Source of the DNA: Peribacillus psychrosaccharolyticus ATCC 23296
GTDB lineage: Bacteria > Bacillota > Bacilli > Bacillales > DSM-1321
Direction of reading: 5' to 3'
NCBI RefSeq assembly: GCF_000305495.1
Contig: NZ_AJTN02000230.1
Coordinates: 1-64,000 of the forward strand
Length of the DNA: 64,000 bases
Positions 11,223 through 20,936 of the stretch are shown here, in pieces. Within the stretch, counting starts at the first letter, position 1, and each line of letters begins with the position of its first letter. The translations under genes were made by a program, and so were the position numbers. A model generated the notes under the pieces. The model saw nothing but the letters and a program-made list of their open reading frames with translations. It made no database searches and had not been told where the DNA came from.

Positions 11223-12155
11223 ATGGCGCGCGTTCGTACAAAGGATTTGTTAGATACATTTGATTTAGAACTAATCAGTGGGGAAGAAGGGATTAACCGT
11301 CCGATTGTAACAAGTGATTTATCAAGACCAGGTATTGAGCTCGCGGGATATTTTGAATATTATCCTTCTGAACGAGTGCAGTTGCTTGGTACAACAGAGA
11401 TGTCTTTTTTTGAAACGCTGAGTCCTGCTGAACGAGTGAACAGAATGAATGATTTATGTCGTGATTTGACCCCGTGTATCATCATAACAAGGGGCTATGA
11501 GATCCCTGATGAATTAATTGAGGCTTCCGAGAGAGAATCGGTTCCAGTGATGCGTTCAAATTCGAAAACGACAAGGCTGTTCAGCCACTTAACAAACTTT
11601 TTAGAAAGCAAGCTCGCTCCAACGACTGCTGTCCATGGAGTATTAGTCGATATTTATGGCGTAGGTGTTATGATTACTGGGAAAAGCGGGGTCGGTAAAA
11701 GTGAAACCGCTCTTGAACTAGTAAAAAGAGGTCATCGTCTGGTAGCTGATGATTGTGTGGAAATCAGACAAGAGGATCAAGATACCTTAGTCGGGAATGC
11801 TCCTGAACTGATTGAGCACTTGCTTGAGATTCGCGGCCTGGGGATTATTAATGTGATGACGCTGTTCGGTGCTGGTGCGGTTCGCAGCAATAAAAAAATA
11901 TCCTTGGTCATTAACCTGGAGTTATGGGAAAAGAACAAACAATATGACCGGGTAGGTCTTGATGAAGAAGTTATCAAAATTATCGATACAAACGTTACGA
12001 GATTGACTGTGCCAGTCCGCCCTGGTCGAAATCTTGCAGTTATTATTGAAGTAGCTTCGATGAATTTCCGTTTGAAAAAAATGGGTGTCAATGCGGCTGA
12101 ACAATTTTCAGATCGCTTGAACAATACCATATCCAGAGGTCACGAGGATCTGTGA
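11223..12155 (+). CDS. hprK: HPr kinase/phosphorylase
   Basis: Bifunctional sensor that phosphorylates Ser46 of HPr and Crh when glycolytic intermediates are high and removes the phosphate when they fall, feeding CcpA-dependent catabolite control. 310 residues, normal length. His138 precedes the P-loop GKSGVGKS at 153-160, and the [11 protein letters not shown] signature follows near 200. ATG 11223 follows GAGAGGAGCAAAATAG. First gene of a tight hprK-lgt-yvoD-ppaX-yvoF cluster. One of its substrates, Crh, is encoded in this window at 29690. Confidence 0.98.
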   Translation: MARVRTKDLLDTFDLELISGEEGINRPIVTSDLSRPGIELAGYFEYYPSERVQLLGTTEMSFFETLSPAERVNRMNDLCRDLTPCIIITRGYEIPDELIEASERESVPVMRSNSKTTRLFSHLTNFLESKLAPTTAVHGVLVDIYGVGVMITGKSGVGKSETALELVKRGHRLVADDCVEIRQEDQDTLVGNAPELIEHLLEIRGLGIINVMTLFGAGAVRSNKKISLVINLELWEKNKQYDRVGLDEEVIKIIDTNVTRLTVPVRPGRNLAVIIEVASMNFRLKKMGVNAAEQFSDRLNNTISRGHEDL

Positions 12156-12183
12156 GTCATGCTAAATAGAAAAGAGGGGTAAA

Positions 12184-12998
12184 ATGGAACAAGGAATACA
12201 GCCGCTTAATCCCATTGCTGTCGACTTAGGGCCAATAACTGTCCATTGGTATGGGCTGATTATTGGGTTGGGCGTCTTGCTGGGTCTATTCATAGCGGTG
12301 CGTGAAGCTGAACGTAGAGGGTTGGATAAGGAAACGTTTATAGATGTTATTTTATTTGCGGTTCCAGCAGCTATTATTTGTGCAAGGATTTATTATGTAT
12401 TTTTTCAATGGGACTTTTATTCACAAAACCCGGGACAAATCATTAAGATTTGGGAAGGCGGGATAGCCATCCATGGTGCCATCATCGGCTCTGTTTTAAC
12501 GGGGTATATTTTTTCTAAAGTAAAAAAATATCATTCTGGAAGCTTGTTGATATTGCTGCACCGGGTTTATTAATCGGTCAGGCTATTGGACGATGGGGAA
12601 ACTTTATGAATCAGGAGGCTTACGGAGGAGAAGTGAGCCGCTCTTTTTTAGAGTCGACCTTGCATTTACCTGATTTCATCGTAAATCAAATGTACATAAA
12701 TGGTGTGTATCATCATCCAACTTTTTTATATGAATCGCTATGGAATTTGGCAGGCGTCGTTTTATTAATTTTGATAAGAAGAACAAGTCTGCGTACGGGT
12801 GAAATTTTCTTATCATACCTTATCTGGTACTCCATAGGACGTTACTTTATTGAAGGGATGAGAACCGACAGCTTAATGCTGACGGAGAATCTTCGGATTG
12901 CACAAGTTATTTCAATTGCTTCAATTGCAGCGGCGATTTTGATCTGGATCTATAGAAGAAAAACAGGACAATCTGCTAAAAAGTATCTGGAGTCGTAA
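12184..12998 (+). pseudogene. lgt: Prolipoprotein diacylglyceryl transferase, split by a 1-base frameshift
   Basis: Membrane enzyme that moves diacylglycerol from phosphatidylglycerol to the lipobox Cys of prolipoproteins. The N-terminal half ([16 protein letters not shown], several membrane segments) is in one frame to VKKYH; the rest, [12 protein letters not shown] then the Lgt signature [15 protein letters not shown] and HPTFLYES, is in another. Adding one A to the seven-A run at 12522-12528 gives a single 271-residue Lgt of normal length. The same one-base loss recurs in several genes here, so I regard this as a probable sequence error and an intact gene. A lipoprotein substrate with a clear lipobox lies at 42324-43034. 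Confidence 0.88.
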
Positions 12999-13017
12999 AA
13001 GGCTAGGGGGGAAAGCG

Positions 13018-13962
13018 TTGATTGGAGCTTCAGTAAAAAGCGGGCTAATCGTGGGATTAAAAACAACTTGGACGCTTAGTAAAGTGATTTTTCCAGTAAC
13101 ATTAATCGTTTCTGTACTTCAATATACACCTGTTTTAAAGTGGATTATAGCGGCAATTGCTCCTATCATGAACTTGCTTGGTTTGCCTGGGGATGCTGCG
13201 ATTCCTCTCGTTCTAGGTAATTTTCTTAATTTATATGCAGGTATAGGTGCAATCTTAACACTTGATTTGACGGTTAAAGAAGTATTCATTTTAGCGACAA
13301 TGCTGTCCTTTTCACATAACTTATTGATTGAATCGGGAGTAGCGATGAAGGTCGGTGTCAAACTATGGGTCATCCTTACAGTGAGGATTGGTTTGGCGTT
13401 AGTATCGGCTGTCGTGATTAATTTAGTCTGGCACGGCGGAACGGAAACAGCGAAATATGGCTTTATCAGCCAACAAGTTGAAATATCCGGCATCGGACCG
13501 ATTTTACTGAATGGTTTAGAACGGGCAGCATCGGGAGTCTTTCAGCTTGCGTTAATTGTGATTCCGCTGATGGTTGTCATTCAAATCATGAAAGACCTGA
13601 AATGGCTGGATTACTTTTCTAGAATAATCGCGCCATTTGCTAGATTGCTTGGTATGAAACCCAATGCTTCAATGACGCTTGTCGCAGGGCTGACTATAGG
13701 TCTCGCTTACGGAGCCGGGGTCATGATTCAAGCTGCCAAAGAGGATGGAGTCAGTAAGAAGGATATGACTCTTGCATTTATCTTCTTGGTTTCCTGCCAT
13801 GCGGTTGTCGAAGATACTTTAATTTTTATTCCTCTTGGAATACCTGTGCTGCCATTATTTCTAATTCGAGCGAGTGTAGCCATCATACTCACAATGATAA
13901 TCGGCTTCATTTGGAATCGAAACATCAATGAAAAGAGGAAGGAACCCGCATATGAATCGTAA
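13018..13962 (+). CDS. yvoD: YvoD-like nucleoside-recognition (Gate) domain membrane protein
   Basis: 314-residue integral membrane protein of unknown substrate. About eight hydrophobic segments are arranged as two related halves, each with a Gate-type stretch (PIMNLLGLPGDAAIPLVLGNF and PFARLLGMKPNASMTLVAGLTIG), the pattern of the nucleoside recognition family also seen in spore maturation proteins SpmA/SpmB. TTG start at 13018 follows GGGGGAAAGCG. It overlaps ppaX by 11 bases, which suggests coupled translation. Position between lgt and ppaX is as in B. subtilis. The family name does not establish nucleoside transport. Confidence 0.85.
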   Translation: MIGASVKSGLIVGLKTTWTLSKVIFPVTLIVSVLQYTPVLKWIIAAIAPIMNLLGLPGDAAIPLVLGNFLNLYAGIGAILTLDLTVKEVFILATMLSFSHNLLIESGVAMKVGVKLWVILTVRIGLALVSAVVINLVWHGGTETAKYGFISQQVEISGIGPILLNGLERAASGVFQLALIVIPLMVVIQIMKDLKWLDYFSRIIAPFARLLGMKPNASMTLVAGLTIGLAYGAGVMIQAAKEDGVSKKDMTLAFIFLVSCHAVVEDTLIFIPLGIPVLPLFLIRASVAIILTMIIGFIWNRNINEKRKEPAYES

Positions 13963-14605
13963 GACGACAACCCTGCTATTTGATTTTGATGGAACATTAG
14001 TTGATACGAATGAGTTAATCCTTTCTTCATTTACACAAACACTCGATTTTTTCTATCCAGGTGTCTATCAACGTGAAGAAATCATCACTTTTAACGGGCC
14101 TCCACTGTATGAGACCTTTTCTAAAATTGACCCAGAACGTGCTGACGAAATGATCAGCCATTATCGCGCCCATAATTGGGAAAATCACGACCTGCTCGTT
14201 AAGGAATTTACGGGTGTATTTGAGACGATTAAAACCTTGAATGAGTCCGGTTATAAACTTGCCATTGTGACGACGAAGAAACGAGATATTGTGGAAAAAG
14301 GACTAGCACTAACTAAATTGGATCAATTCTTTGATGTCGTCGTTACTTTAGACGATGTCGAAAAGGCGAAACCGGATCCAGAACCTGTATTCACCGCATT
14401 AAAGCTTTTGGGCTCCACTCCACAAGAAGCCATTATGGTGGGGGATAACTATCATGATATTCTGTCTGGACAAAGAGCAGAAACAAAAACAGCAGGTGTT
14501 GCGTGGAGTGCAAAAGGCGCTGACTATCTCAACCAATTCAACCCGGACTATATGCTTGAAACGATAGCAGACTTATTTACCATTTTAGAGGACAATCGTC
14601 TATGA
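13952..14605 (+). CDS. ppaX: Pyrophosphatase PpaX
   Basis: HAD-superfamily hydrolase that removes the pyrophosphate produced when HprK dephosphorylates Ser-P-HPr, which fits its place in the hprK cluster. 217 residues from ATG 13952 (MNRKTTTLLFDFDGTLVDT): motif I DFDGT with both Asp, a Thr in motif II (VTTKK), the conserved Lys of EKAKPDPEP and motif IV VGDNYHD. The start chosen follows GAGGAAGGAACCCGCAT; an earlier in-frame start lies inside yvoD. The last 4 bases overlap yvoF (ATGA). Confidence 0.95.
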   Translation: MNRKTTTLLFDFDGTLVDTNELILSSFTQTLDFFYPGVYQREEIITFNGPPLYETFSKIDPERADEMISHYRAHNWENHDLLVKEFTGVFETIKTLNESGYKLAIVTTKKRDIVEKGLALTKLDQFFDVVVTLDDVEKAKPDPEPVFTALKLLGSTPQEAIMVGDNYHDILSGQRAETKTAGVAWSAKGADYLNQFNPDYMLETIADLFTILEDNRL

Positions 14606-15120
14606 GACGAACCCAAAGATTCCCAGTAGAAGGTGCGAACTCGTTACAACAAGTGTATAAAACCGTTCCTTTCGTAAAAGTCGCGAAAAATTTTATCGTG
14701 ATTCAGCTGGCACGCTACACCCCGTTTCTAGGGATGAAAAACTGGCTGTATCGAACCTTCCTGCGGATGAAGGTCGGCGAGCAGACGTCCTTTGCCCTGA
14801 TGGTCATGCTGGATGTTATGTTTCCAGAAAAAATTTCGGTTGGACGAAATACGGTCATTGGATACAATACAACCATCTTGGCACATGAATACTTAATAAA
14901 GGAATATCGCTTGGGAGAAGTGATTATTGGCGACGAAGTATTAATCGGTGCCAATACGACCATTCTACCAGGTGTTACTATAGGCAGCGGCGCGATTGTC
15001 TCTGCGGGAACTCTTGTACATAAAGATGTTGCAGAGGGATCCTTCGTTGGCGGAAACCCGATGCAAGTTATTTATACAAAGGAAGAAATGACTACGCGGA
15101 ATTCAAATTCAATCACATGA
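14602..15120 (+). CDS. yvoF: YvoF-like hexapeptide-repeat acyltransferase
   Basis: 172-residue left-handed beta-helix acetyltransferase of the maltose/galactoside O-acetyltransferase type; acceptor unknown. Hexapeptide turns appear from about residue 75 (KISVGRNTVIGYNTTIL) and again at EVIIGDEVLIGANTTILPGVTIGSGAIVSAGTLV, ending with the typical GNPMQVIY. The N-terminal 70 residues are a helical extension with FLGMKNWLYRTFLRM. ATG overlaps the ppaX stop (ATGA). Last gene of the hprK cluster, followed by a terminator. A link to cell-wall polymer acetylation would be speculation. Confidence 0.85.
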   Translation: MRRTQRFPVEGANSLQQVYKTVPFVKVAKNFIVIQLARYTPFLGMKNWLYRTFLRMKVGEQTSFALMVMLDVMFPEKISVGRNTVIGYNTTILAHEYLIKEYRLGEVIIGDEVLIGANTTILPGVTIGSGAIVSAGTLVHKDVAEGSFVGGNPMQVIYTKEEMTTRNSNSIT

Positions 15121-15127
15121 GTTTACA

Positions 15128-15158
15128 GGCTGTCGAGGGTTCACGACAGTCTTTTTTT
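15128..15158 (+). terminator. Terminator of the hprK-yvoF cluster
   Basis: Stem CTGTCG / CGACAG within GGCTGTCGAGGGTTCACG, then seven T. Confidence 0.85.
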
Positions 15159-15253
15159 GACACTTTGGCGAGTCAATTTGGAGATGATTCGGCCCTATAT
15201 CATTCTAGTGACGACGCTCTTTGTAATAACCCCACTCACCTAGAAAAAGGCGT

Positions 15254-15358
15254 TTGCACAGAAATGTCTTCCATTTGCACAGAAAAGCGTTTGAATTGCA
15301 CACAAATTCGATCGTTTTGCACACTAATCCCATAGATCTGCACACACCAGATGTTTGA
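15254..15358. repeat. Five 21-bp-phased units with core TTGCACA
   Basis: Cores begin at 15254, 15275, 15296, 15317 and 15338, exactly 21 bases apart. The first 7 bases are TTGCACA in four units and CTGCACA in the fifth; positions 10-12 are usually AAT or AAA; the other nine are unrelated between units. The array begins about 95 bases after the yvoF terminator in the gap before a convergent small gene. See the findings for sister arrays after crh and eno. No function known to me. Confidence 0.85.
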
Positions 15359-15377
15359 ACTGTATAAAAAAGTCACA

Positions 15378-15390
15378 AGAGGGGTCTAAC
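15378..15390. repeat. Short palindrome GGGGTCTAACCCC
   Basis: Thirteen-base near-perfect palindrome GGGGTCTAACCCC followed by GGTGTCCAC. Similar GGGGTC..ACCCC units occur scattered in Bacillaceae intergenic regions as far as I remember; I cannot count copies here. Confidence 0.3.
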
Positions 15391-15420
15391 CCCGGTGTCC
15401 ACTTAGCTCGAATCGCGAAC

Positions 15421-15457
15421 AAAGGCCTGCTCCTTTTTGAGAGCAGGCCTTTTCTTT
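15421..15457. terminator. Bidirectional terminator
   Basis: AAAGGCCTGCTC / GAGCAGGCCTTT, 12-bp stem with CTTTTTGA loop and T runs outward on both strands. It ends the small minus-strand gene that stops at 15456. Confidence 0.88.
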
Positions 15458-15593
15458 ATGTATGGTAGATTCCTTTTAATTGCTCTGATAAAAGATTCAT
15501 CATTTCATTTAATGAAAGATCTGGCTGGTTGGAGGCTGACTCAAATAAATTCTTTAGCCCCTCAAAAAACTTATCTTGAACGTCCTTATCCAT
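15456..15593 (-). CDS. 45-residue acidic small protein
   Basis: Small gene read on the minus strand from ATG 15593-15591 to TAA at 15456. The product starts MDKDVQDKFFEGLKNLF and ends LLSEQLKGIYHT; it is helical, acidic and has no membrane segment. A GAAGGAG site lies about 10 bases before the ATG and the stop codon sits on a strong terminator, as expected of a real transcription unit. I do not recognise a family. It is divergent from the histidine operon and convergent with yvoF. Confidence 0.6.
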   Translation of the reverse strand: MDKDVQDKFFEGLKNLFESASNQPDLSLNEMMNLLSEQLKGIYHT

Positions 15594-15707
15594 TATAAAC
15601 TGACTCCTTCACTGAAAAATAAACAACAGCTTATATCTACCCGAATTCAAGTGGATAATAAACCTATCTGTGAGCTTTTTTTTTTGAAAATAATTCCTCT
15701 CAATTCC

Positions 15708-15736
15708 TTGACGGAAGTATGAACGGAGAGTAGACT
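15708..15736 (+). promoter_or_regulatory. Candidate sigma-A promoter of the his operon
   Basis: TTGACG at 15708-15713, 17-base spacer, TAGACT at 15731-15736, leaving a leader of about 120 bases before hisZ. I looked for a T-box (AGGGTGGNACCGCG) in the leader and saw none, so histidine control by that route is not supported. Confidence 0.4.
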
Positions 15737-15865
15737 GATAGTAACTTCACTTTGGTAACATATTAGCGAACTAAAGCGTTTTGTTTAATACGCATATTAT
15801 TGGGTTAATGATTAAAGTAAGTGAACCCTAGATAGAAGAGTAGATTTAGTAAAGGGTGTGTATGT

Positions 15866-17044
15866 GTGAGTAAATTATTTATGTTTGAAAAACCTCTTGG
15901 TATGCGAGATACGCTTCCGCGTCTATATGAAACGAAGGCGGCTGCCAGAGACAAGATAAGTACGGAAATAAAAAAGTGGGGTTATCAATTTATTGAAACA
16001 CCAGCATTAGAATATTATGAAACGGTTGGAGAGGCTTCGGCCATTCTTGATCAACAGCTATTTAAGCTCCTTGATCAGCAAGGGCATACACTTGTATTGC
16101 GACCAGATATGACAGCACCTATTGCTCGTGCTGCGGCCTCTAAGATATTAAAGGAACAGGTGCCGCTTAGACTGGCTTATTCGGCTAATGTTTATCGTGC
16201 GCAGCAGAGAGAGGGCGGACGCCCAGCTGAGTTTGAGCAAATCGGCATTGAATGTATTGGGAATGGTTCAATCAGTGCGGATGCTGAAATGATTACCTTA
16301 ATGGCAGATGTCTTGCTGGCAGCAGGTCTTAAGGATTTTAAAATATCGATTGGTCATATTGGGTTTCTACAGGAGCTTTTTCTCAGTATTCTTGGGAATG
16401 AAGAACGAGCATCGGTACTGCGTAAGTTCCTCTATGAAAAGAATTATGTAGGGTACCGGGAGCATGTTAAATCACTTCCGCTATCTTCTATAGATAAGCA
16501 GCGTTTAATTGCCTTCATTTCATTAAGAGGCGGCGAAGATACGATTTCACGGGCGCTTGAGTTACTTGAAAATAGTGTAGGTCAAGAAACACTGACAGAA
16601 TTAAAAGAATTAGCCCAGCAATTAAAGGCGTATGGCGTTGAAGAATACGTTAGCTTTGATCTTACACTTGTTAGTCATATGAGTTATTACACGGGTACAC
16701 TTTTTGAGGTTTATGCAGGGGAGGTTGGCTCTCCGATAGGCAACGGAGGAAGATATGATAATCTGTTAGCTAAATTCGGCTGGAATGCTCCAGCTACTGG
16801 CTTCGCAATTCGAATGGATCGTCTTGTGGAAGCGGTTGGCTCTGTAGATGAAAATAATGAAACACAATGCATTTTATTCAGCTCGGAGCGTCGTAATGAT
16901 GCAATTTCAACCGCAAGAGCATTACGTGCCCAAGGGAAGAGTGTGGCTTTACAGGATATCAATTCTGTAACGAATGTCGATGCTTACACGGCTTCATTTG
17001 CCGAAGTGCAGTTTTTTGTCGGAAATGGAGACAGTAAAAAATGA
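15866..17044 (+). CDS. hisZ: ATP phosphoribosyltransferase regulatory subunit HisZ
   Basis: Histidyl-tRNA-synthetase-like subunit without aminoacylation activity; it pairs with the short catalytic HisG and carries histidine feedback. 392 residues with class II synthetase-like motifs ([38 protein letters not shown], and late [12 protein letters not shown]). GTG at 15866 follows AAAGGGTGTGTATGT; ATG 15881 (MFEKPLG) is an alternative. Its stop overlaps hisG by 4 bases. First gene of a complete hisZGDBHAFI operon. Confidence 0.95.
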   Translation: MSKLFMFEKPLGMRDTLPRLYETKAAARDKISTEIKKWGYQFIETPALEYYETVGEASAILDQQLFKLLDQQGHTLVLRPDMTAPIARAAASKILKEQVPLRLAYSANVYRAQQREGGRPAEFEQIGIECIGNGSISADAEMITLMADVLLAAGLKDFKISIGHIGFLQELFLSILGNEERASVLRKFLYEKNYVGYREHVKSLPLSSIDKQRLIAFISLRGGEDTISRALELLENSVGQETLTELKELAQQLKAYGVEEYVSFDLTLVSHMSYYTGTLFEVYAGEVGSPIGNGGRYDNLLAKFGWNAPATGFAIRMDRLVEAVGSVDENNETQCILFSSERRNDAISTARALRAQGKSVALQDINSVTNVDAYTASFAEVQFFVGNGDSKK

Positions 17045-17664
17045 ACAGCTTCTTAACGATTGCTATGCCTAAAGGGAGAATCTTTGAAGAAGCAGCCGAA
17101 CTGCTTCGTAAAGCTGGTTTCCAGCTTCCCCCTGAATTTGATGATTCTCGTAAATTGATTTTAGAAGTAGAGGAAGAAAATCTCCGTTTTATCCTAGCTA
17201 AACCAATGGATGTTGTAACCTATGTTGAACATGGGGTGGCTGATATTGGGATTGCGGGAAAAGACGTTATGCTTGAAGAAGAACGAGATGTATACGAGCT
17301 TCTGGATTTAAAAATTAGTGCTTGTTATCTTGCAGTTGCCGGACTGCCAGGAACAAAAATTAGTGATATTTCCCCTAAGGTTGCGAGCAAATATCCGAAT
17401 GTTGCGTCGAGTTATTTTCGGCAGCAAGGTGAACAGGTGGAGATTATCAAGCTAAATGGTTCCATTGAACTGGCTCCCTTAATCGGTCTTGCGGAACGAA
17501 TCGTTGATATTGTGTCAACTGGGCAGACCTTGAAAGAAAATGGTTTAGTAGAGTACGCCAAAATAACTGATGTCACCTCTAGACTAGTGGCGAATCCGGT
17601 CAGCTACCGTATTAAGGAACAACGAATTACTGAGATTGTCGACCGGCTGGCTGAAATTATTTAA
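17041..17664 (+). CDS. hisG: ATP phosphoribosyltransferase, short form
   Basis: First step of histidine synthesis: ATP plus PRPP gives phosphoribosyl-ATP. 207 residues, the short form that lacks the C-terminal regulatory domain and depends on HisZ, encoded immediately upstream. Recognisable segments: [29 protein letters not shown], and the PRPP-binding loop [19 protein letters not shown] overlaps the hisZ stop (translational coupling). Confidence 0.98.
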   Translation: MNSFLTIAMPKGRIFEEAAELLRKAGFQLPPEFDDSRKLILEVEEENLRFILAKPMDVVTYVEHGVADIGIAGKDVMLEEERDVYELLDLKISACYLAVAGLPGTKISDISPKVASKYPNVASSYFRQQGEQVEIIKLNGSIELAPLIGLAERIVDIVSTGQTLKENGLVEYAKITDVTSRLVANPVSYRIKEQRITEIVDRLAEII

Positions 17665-17683
17665 GGCATAGAAAGAGGTGACC

Positions 17684-18955
17684 ATGATGTTGATCGAAAA
17701 ATACACTGAGGGAATTTCGCTTAAACGGTCAGTGGACGCTGGGACTGCCGAACAGCGTAAAGCTGTACAAGAAATTATTGCGAACGTTAGAAAAGACGGC
17801 GATCAGGCCTTATACAATTATACAGAAACGTTCGATCAGGTAAAACTTGAAAAACTGGCTGTTTCAGAGGCTGAAATAGAGCGAGCTGTTTCTTCTATTA
17901 GTAATGAAGCATACAGCATTATTACAGAAGCGGCAGAGAACATTCGCAGCTTTCATGAAAAGCAGCTGCGTAATTCTTGGATGACGACGAAGGAATCGGG
18001 AACGATGCTTGGTCAAAAGATTACTCCGCTTGATGCAGTGGGTGTCTATGTGCCAGGTGGAACAGCTGCGTACCCTTCATCTGTTTTAATGAATGTTTTG
18101 CCGGCGAAGGCTGCTGGAGTAAAACGGATTGTCATGGTGTCTCCGCCAGGTAAGGATGGCCGTTTGAGTGAGGCTGTTTTGGCAGCGGCAAAGATTGCAG
18201 GTATTTCAGAGATATACAGTGTTGGTGGTGCACAAGCGATAGCAGCACTTGCTTATGGGACGGATACGATAGCTAAGGTGGATAAAATTGTCGGACCGGG
18301 CAATATATTCGTAGCGCTTGCGAAACGCGAAGTCTTTGGTGATGTGGCGATCGATATGATTGCTGGGCCAAGTGAAATTGCTATTCTAGCTGACGAGAGC
18401 GCATTAGCTCCAGATGTAGCTGCAGATTTACTGTCGCAGGCTGAGCATGATGTGCGGGCCAGCAGTGTCCTTGTAACTACATCATCGGTACTTGCCGAAG
18501 AAGTCGCTTTAGAAGTGGAAAAACAACTTGAAAAGCTTCCTCGGCGTGAGATTGCTGAAGCAGCGATTCGAGATTATGGCCGAATTATTCTATGTACAGA
18601 TATAGAAGAGGGCATACATGCCGTAAATGAAATCGCACCTGAGCATCTTGAAATCATTACGAAGGATTCATTTGAGGTGATGGCGAAAATTCGTCATGCG
18701 GGTGCTATTTTCTTAGGCAGATACAGTTCAGAACCTGTTGGTGATTATTTTGCGGGACCTAATCATGTCCTTCCAACTAACGGTACGGCACGTTTTTCTA
18801 GTCCGCTTAATGTCGATGATTTTCAAAAGAAATCGAGCATTATTATGTACAGTGAAACAGATTTTCGGGAAAATGCTGAAAAAATAGCTGGCTTTGCTCG
18901 ACTTGAAGGATTAGAAGCTCATGCACGTGCAATTGAAATACGAGGCGTAAAGTAA
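17684..18955 (+). CDS. hisD: Histidinol dehydrogenase
   Basis: Zinc- and NAD-dependent oxidation of histidinol to histidine, the last two steps of the pathway. About 423 residues, full length: [17 protein letters not shown], the signature region [31 protein letters not shown], and [16 protein letters not shown] near the end. Two adjacent ATG codons (17684, 17687) follow GAAAGAGGTG; GTG 17678 lies within the ribosome site and is unlikely. Confidence 0.97.
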   Translation: MMLIEKYTEGISLKRSVDAGTAEQRKAVQEIIANVRKDGDQALYNYTETFDQVKLEKLAVSEAEIERAVSSISNEAYSIITEAAENIRSFHEKQLRNSWMTTKESGTMLGQKITPLDAVGVYVPGGTAAYPSSVLMNVLPAKAAGVKRIVMVSPPGKDGRLSEAVLAAAKIAGISEIYSVGGAQAIAALAYGTDTIAKVDKIVGPGNIFVALAKREVFGDVAIDMIAGPSEIAILADESALAPDVAADLLSQAEHDVRASSVLVTTSSVLAEEVALEVEKQLEKLPRREIAEAAIRDYGRIILCTDIEEGIHAVNEIAPEHLEIITKDSFEVMAKIRHAGAIFLGRYSSEPVGDYFAGPNHVLPTNGTARFSSPLNVDDFQKKSSIIMYSETDFRENAEKIAGFARLEGLEAHARAIEIRGVK

Positions 18956-18981
18956 ATATTGGCCATAAAAGGAGGAGCAGT

Positions 18982-19569
18982 ATGGAACGCGTGGGAAGTA
19001 TTGTACGTAAAACGAATGAAACAGATGTAAAGCTTGAATTTGCCGTTGATGGTGAGGGCAATGCTTCAATTGAGACGGGCGTTCCGTTTATGACGCACAT
19101 GCTCGATTTATTTACTAAACATGGGAAATTTGACATGATTGTCGATGCAAAAGGCGACATTGAGGTCGATGACCACCATACAACGGAAGATATCGGCATT
19201 TGTCTTGGACAGGCCTTGATTCAAGCACTAGGAGATAAACGAGGAATCAAACGATATGGAAATGCGTTTGTCCCTATGGATGAAGCAATGGCTCAAGTGG
19301 TTATTGACCTGAGCAATCGCCCGCACTTAGAATTCAGAGCTGAGTTTCCATCACAGAAGGTCGGTTCGTTCGATACGGAGCTTGTTCATGAATTTCTTTG
19401 GAAGCTGGCACTTGAAGCAAGAATGAACCTTCATGTTATCGTACACTACGGACACAATACTCATCATATGATTGAAGCAATTTTTAAAGCATTGGGAAGA
19501 GCCTTAGACGAAGCTACTTCAATCGATCCTCGTGAAAAAGGGATTCCTTCAACGAAAGGAATGTTATAA
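18982..19569 (+). CDS. hisB: Imidazoleglycerol-phosphate dehydratase
   Basis: Manganese enzyme converting imidazoleglycerol phosphate to imidazoleacetol phosphate. 195 residues, the monofunctional form; the histidinol phosphatase domain of enteric HisB is absent and no phosphatase gene occurs in this operon. Metal-binding motifs DDHHTTEDIG and HNTHHMIEA are intact. ATG 18982 follows AAAGGAGGAGCAGT. hisH starts directly after its stop codon. Confidence 0.97.
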   Translation: MERVGSIVRKTNETDVKLEFAVDGEGNASIETGVPFMTHMLDLFTKHGKFDMIVDAKGDIEVDDHHTTEDIGICLGQALIQALGDKRGIKRYGNAFVPMDEAMAQVVIDLSNRPHLEFRAEFPSQKVGSFDTELVHEFLWKLALEARMNLHVIVHYGHNTHHMIEAIFKALGRALDEATSIDPREKGIPSTKGML

Positions 19570-20199
19570 ATGATTGGCATTGTCGATTATGGCATGGGCA
19601 ATTTATTTAGTGTAAGCAAGGCCCTTGAACGGATTGATGTTGAGTCTTTTATTTCGGATGATCCGGCTGAGCTAGTTAAGGCAGACGGTATTTTGCTTCC
19701 CGGTGTTGGTTCGTTTCGTGATGCGATGAACCTGCTTGAGCGGCAGAAGCTGGACGTGTTTTTAAAGGAATATACCCAATCCGGCGGCTTTCTGTTAGGA
19801 ATATGCCTAGGTATGCAGCTTTTATTTGATGAAAGCGAAGAAAATGGACCAACTAAGGGATTGTCACTTATTCCAGGTAAGGTTGTGAAGTTTTCGGGAA
19901 TAGACAGTAATGAACAGGCTTATAAAGTTCCGCATATGGGCTGGAACTACTTGAATTTTCAACATCCTTCACCATTAATTACGGATGTAAAAGAAGACTA
20001 TGTGTATTTTGTACATTCCTACTATATCGAAGCTGAGGATAAAACGGTGGTAACGGCTTCTGCTGATTATGATGTGGCTGTACCGGCGATTGTCAGTAAT
20101 GGCAATGTCTACGGGATGCAGTTTCATCCAGAGAAAAGCGGAACAATGGGCATGCAGCTGTTGAAAAATTACATTGAATTAGTGGAAGGGAAGAAATGA
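19570..20199 (+). CDS. hisH: Imidazole glycerol phosphate synthase, glutaminase subunit
   Basis: Class I glutamine amidotransferase that releases ammonia from glutamine and channels it to HisF. 209 residues; nucleophile Cys in [11 protein letters not shown], oxyanion-site GVGSFRDAM, catalytic His-Glu in MQFHPEKSG. Abuts hisB and overlaps hisA by 4 bases. HisF, its partner, is two genes downstream. Confidence 0.97.
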   Translation: MIGIVDYGMGNLFSVSKALERIDVESFISDDPAELVKADGILLPGVGSFRDAMNLLERQKLDVFLKEYTQSGGFLLGICLGMQLLFDESEENGPTKGLSLIPGKVVKFSGIDSNEQAYKVPHMGWNYLNFQHPSPLITDVKEDYVYFVHSYYIEAEDKTVVTASADYDVAVPAIVSNGNVYGMQFHPEKSGTMGMQLLKNYIELVEGKK

Positions 20200-20936
20200 C
20201 GATGGGGAATTTCACGATTTATCCAGCAATTGATATGCGGGGCGGAAAATGCGTCCGGCTCATACAAGGCGACTACAATCAGGAAACAATCTATGGTGAT
20301 TCTCCGTTCGATATGGCGAAAAACTTTGCTGACCAAGGAGCCGAATGGATTCATATGGTTGATTTGGATGGTGCTAAAGAAGGAAGCAGAATCAATGATT
20401 CCTATGTTATCAAAGCGGCCAAGGAGCTATCTGCAAAAATCCAAATTGGCGGAGGAATTCGTACAGAAGAAGATATTACGCACTATCTTGAAAATGGAAT
20501 TGAGCGTGTTATTCTCGGCAGTGCGGCTGTGTCAAATCCCTCTTTTACGAAAGATATGATCCGTCAATTCGGCCATCGTATTGCGATTGGCATTGATGCC
20601 AAAGACGGGATGGTTGCTACTCATGGCTGGCTGCAGACGTCTGAAACAAAGGCCATTGAACTTGGGAAAGCACTTGCCGATGCTGGAGCTGAAACGTTTA
20701 TTGTCACTGATATTGCCACTGATGGGATGCTGGCAGGTCCGAATATTGAAGGTGTAAGAGCCATGGCTGAAGCTACAGGAAAAGATGTCATTGCTTCAGG
20801 CGGGATTAGTACGCTTGCTGATATCAGTGCCTTAACGGAATATCACAGCAGTGGGATTACAGGTGTTATAGTCGGAAAAGCCCTTTACACGAATCGATTT
20901 ACTGTTCGTGAAGCACTGGAAAAGGGGCGGATTTAA
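20196..20936 (+). CDS. hisA: ProFAR isomerase
   Basis: TIM-barrel Amadori isomerase acting on N'-[(5-phosphoribosyl)formimino]-AICAR ribonucleotide. 246 residues with the paired catalytic Asp ([14 protein letters not shown] and TDIATDGML) and phosphate-binding GGGIRT and GGIST. ATG 20196 overlaps hisH; ATG 20202 ([11 protein letters not shown]) is equally possible. Directly followed by hisF without a gap. Confidence 0.97.
   Translation: MTMGNFTIYPAIDMRGGKCVRLIQGDYNQETIYGDSPFDMAKNFADQGAEWIHMVDLDGAKEGSRINDSYVIKAAKELSAKIQIGGGIRTEEDITHYLENGIERVILGSAAVSNPSFTKDMIRQFGHRIAIGIDAKDGMVATHGWLQTSETKAIELGKALADAGAETFIVTDIATDGMLAGPNIEGVRAMAEATGKDVIASGGISTLADISALTEYHSSGITGVIVGKALYTNRFTVREALEKGRI

Noticed and set aside
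12184-12998. Two separate genes in the lgt region
   Set aside because: The two halves together make one standard Lgt; the split is at a seven-A run.
15117-15335. 72-codon frame directly after yvoF
   Set aside because: It reads through the yvoF terminator and into the TTGCACA array; the composition follows the repeats and not a protein.
15600-15865. T-box leader for histidine control of the his operon
   Set aside because: No T-box sequence or following terminator is visible in the leader.
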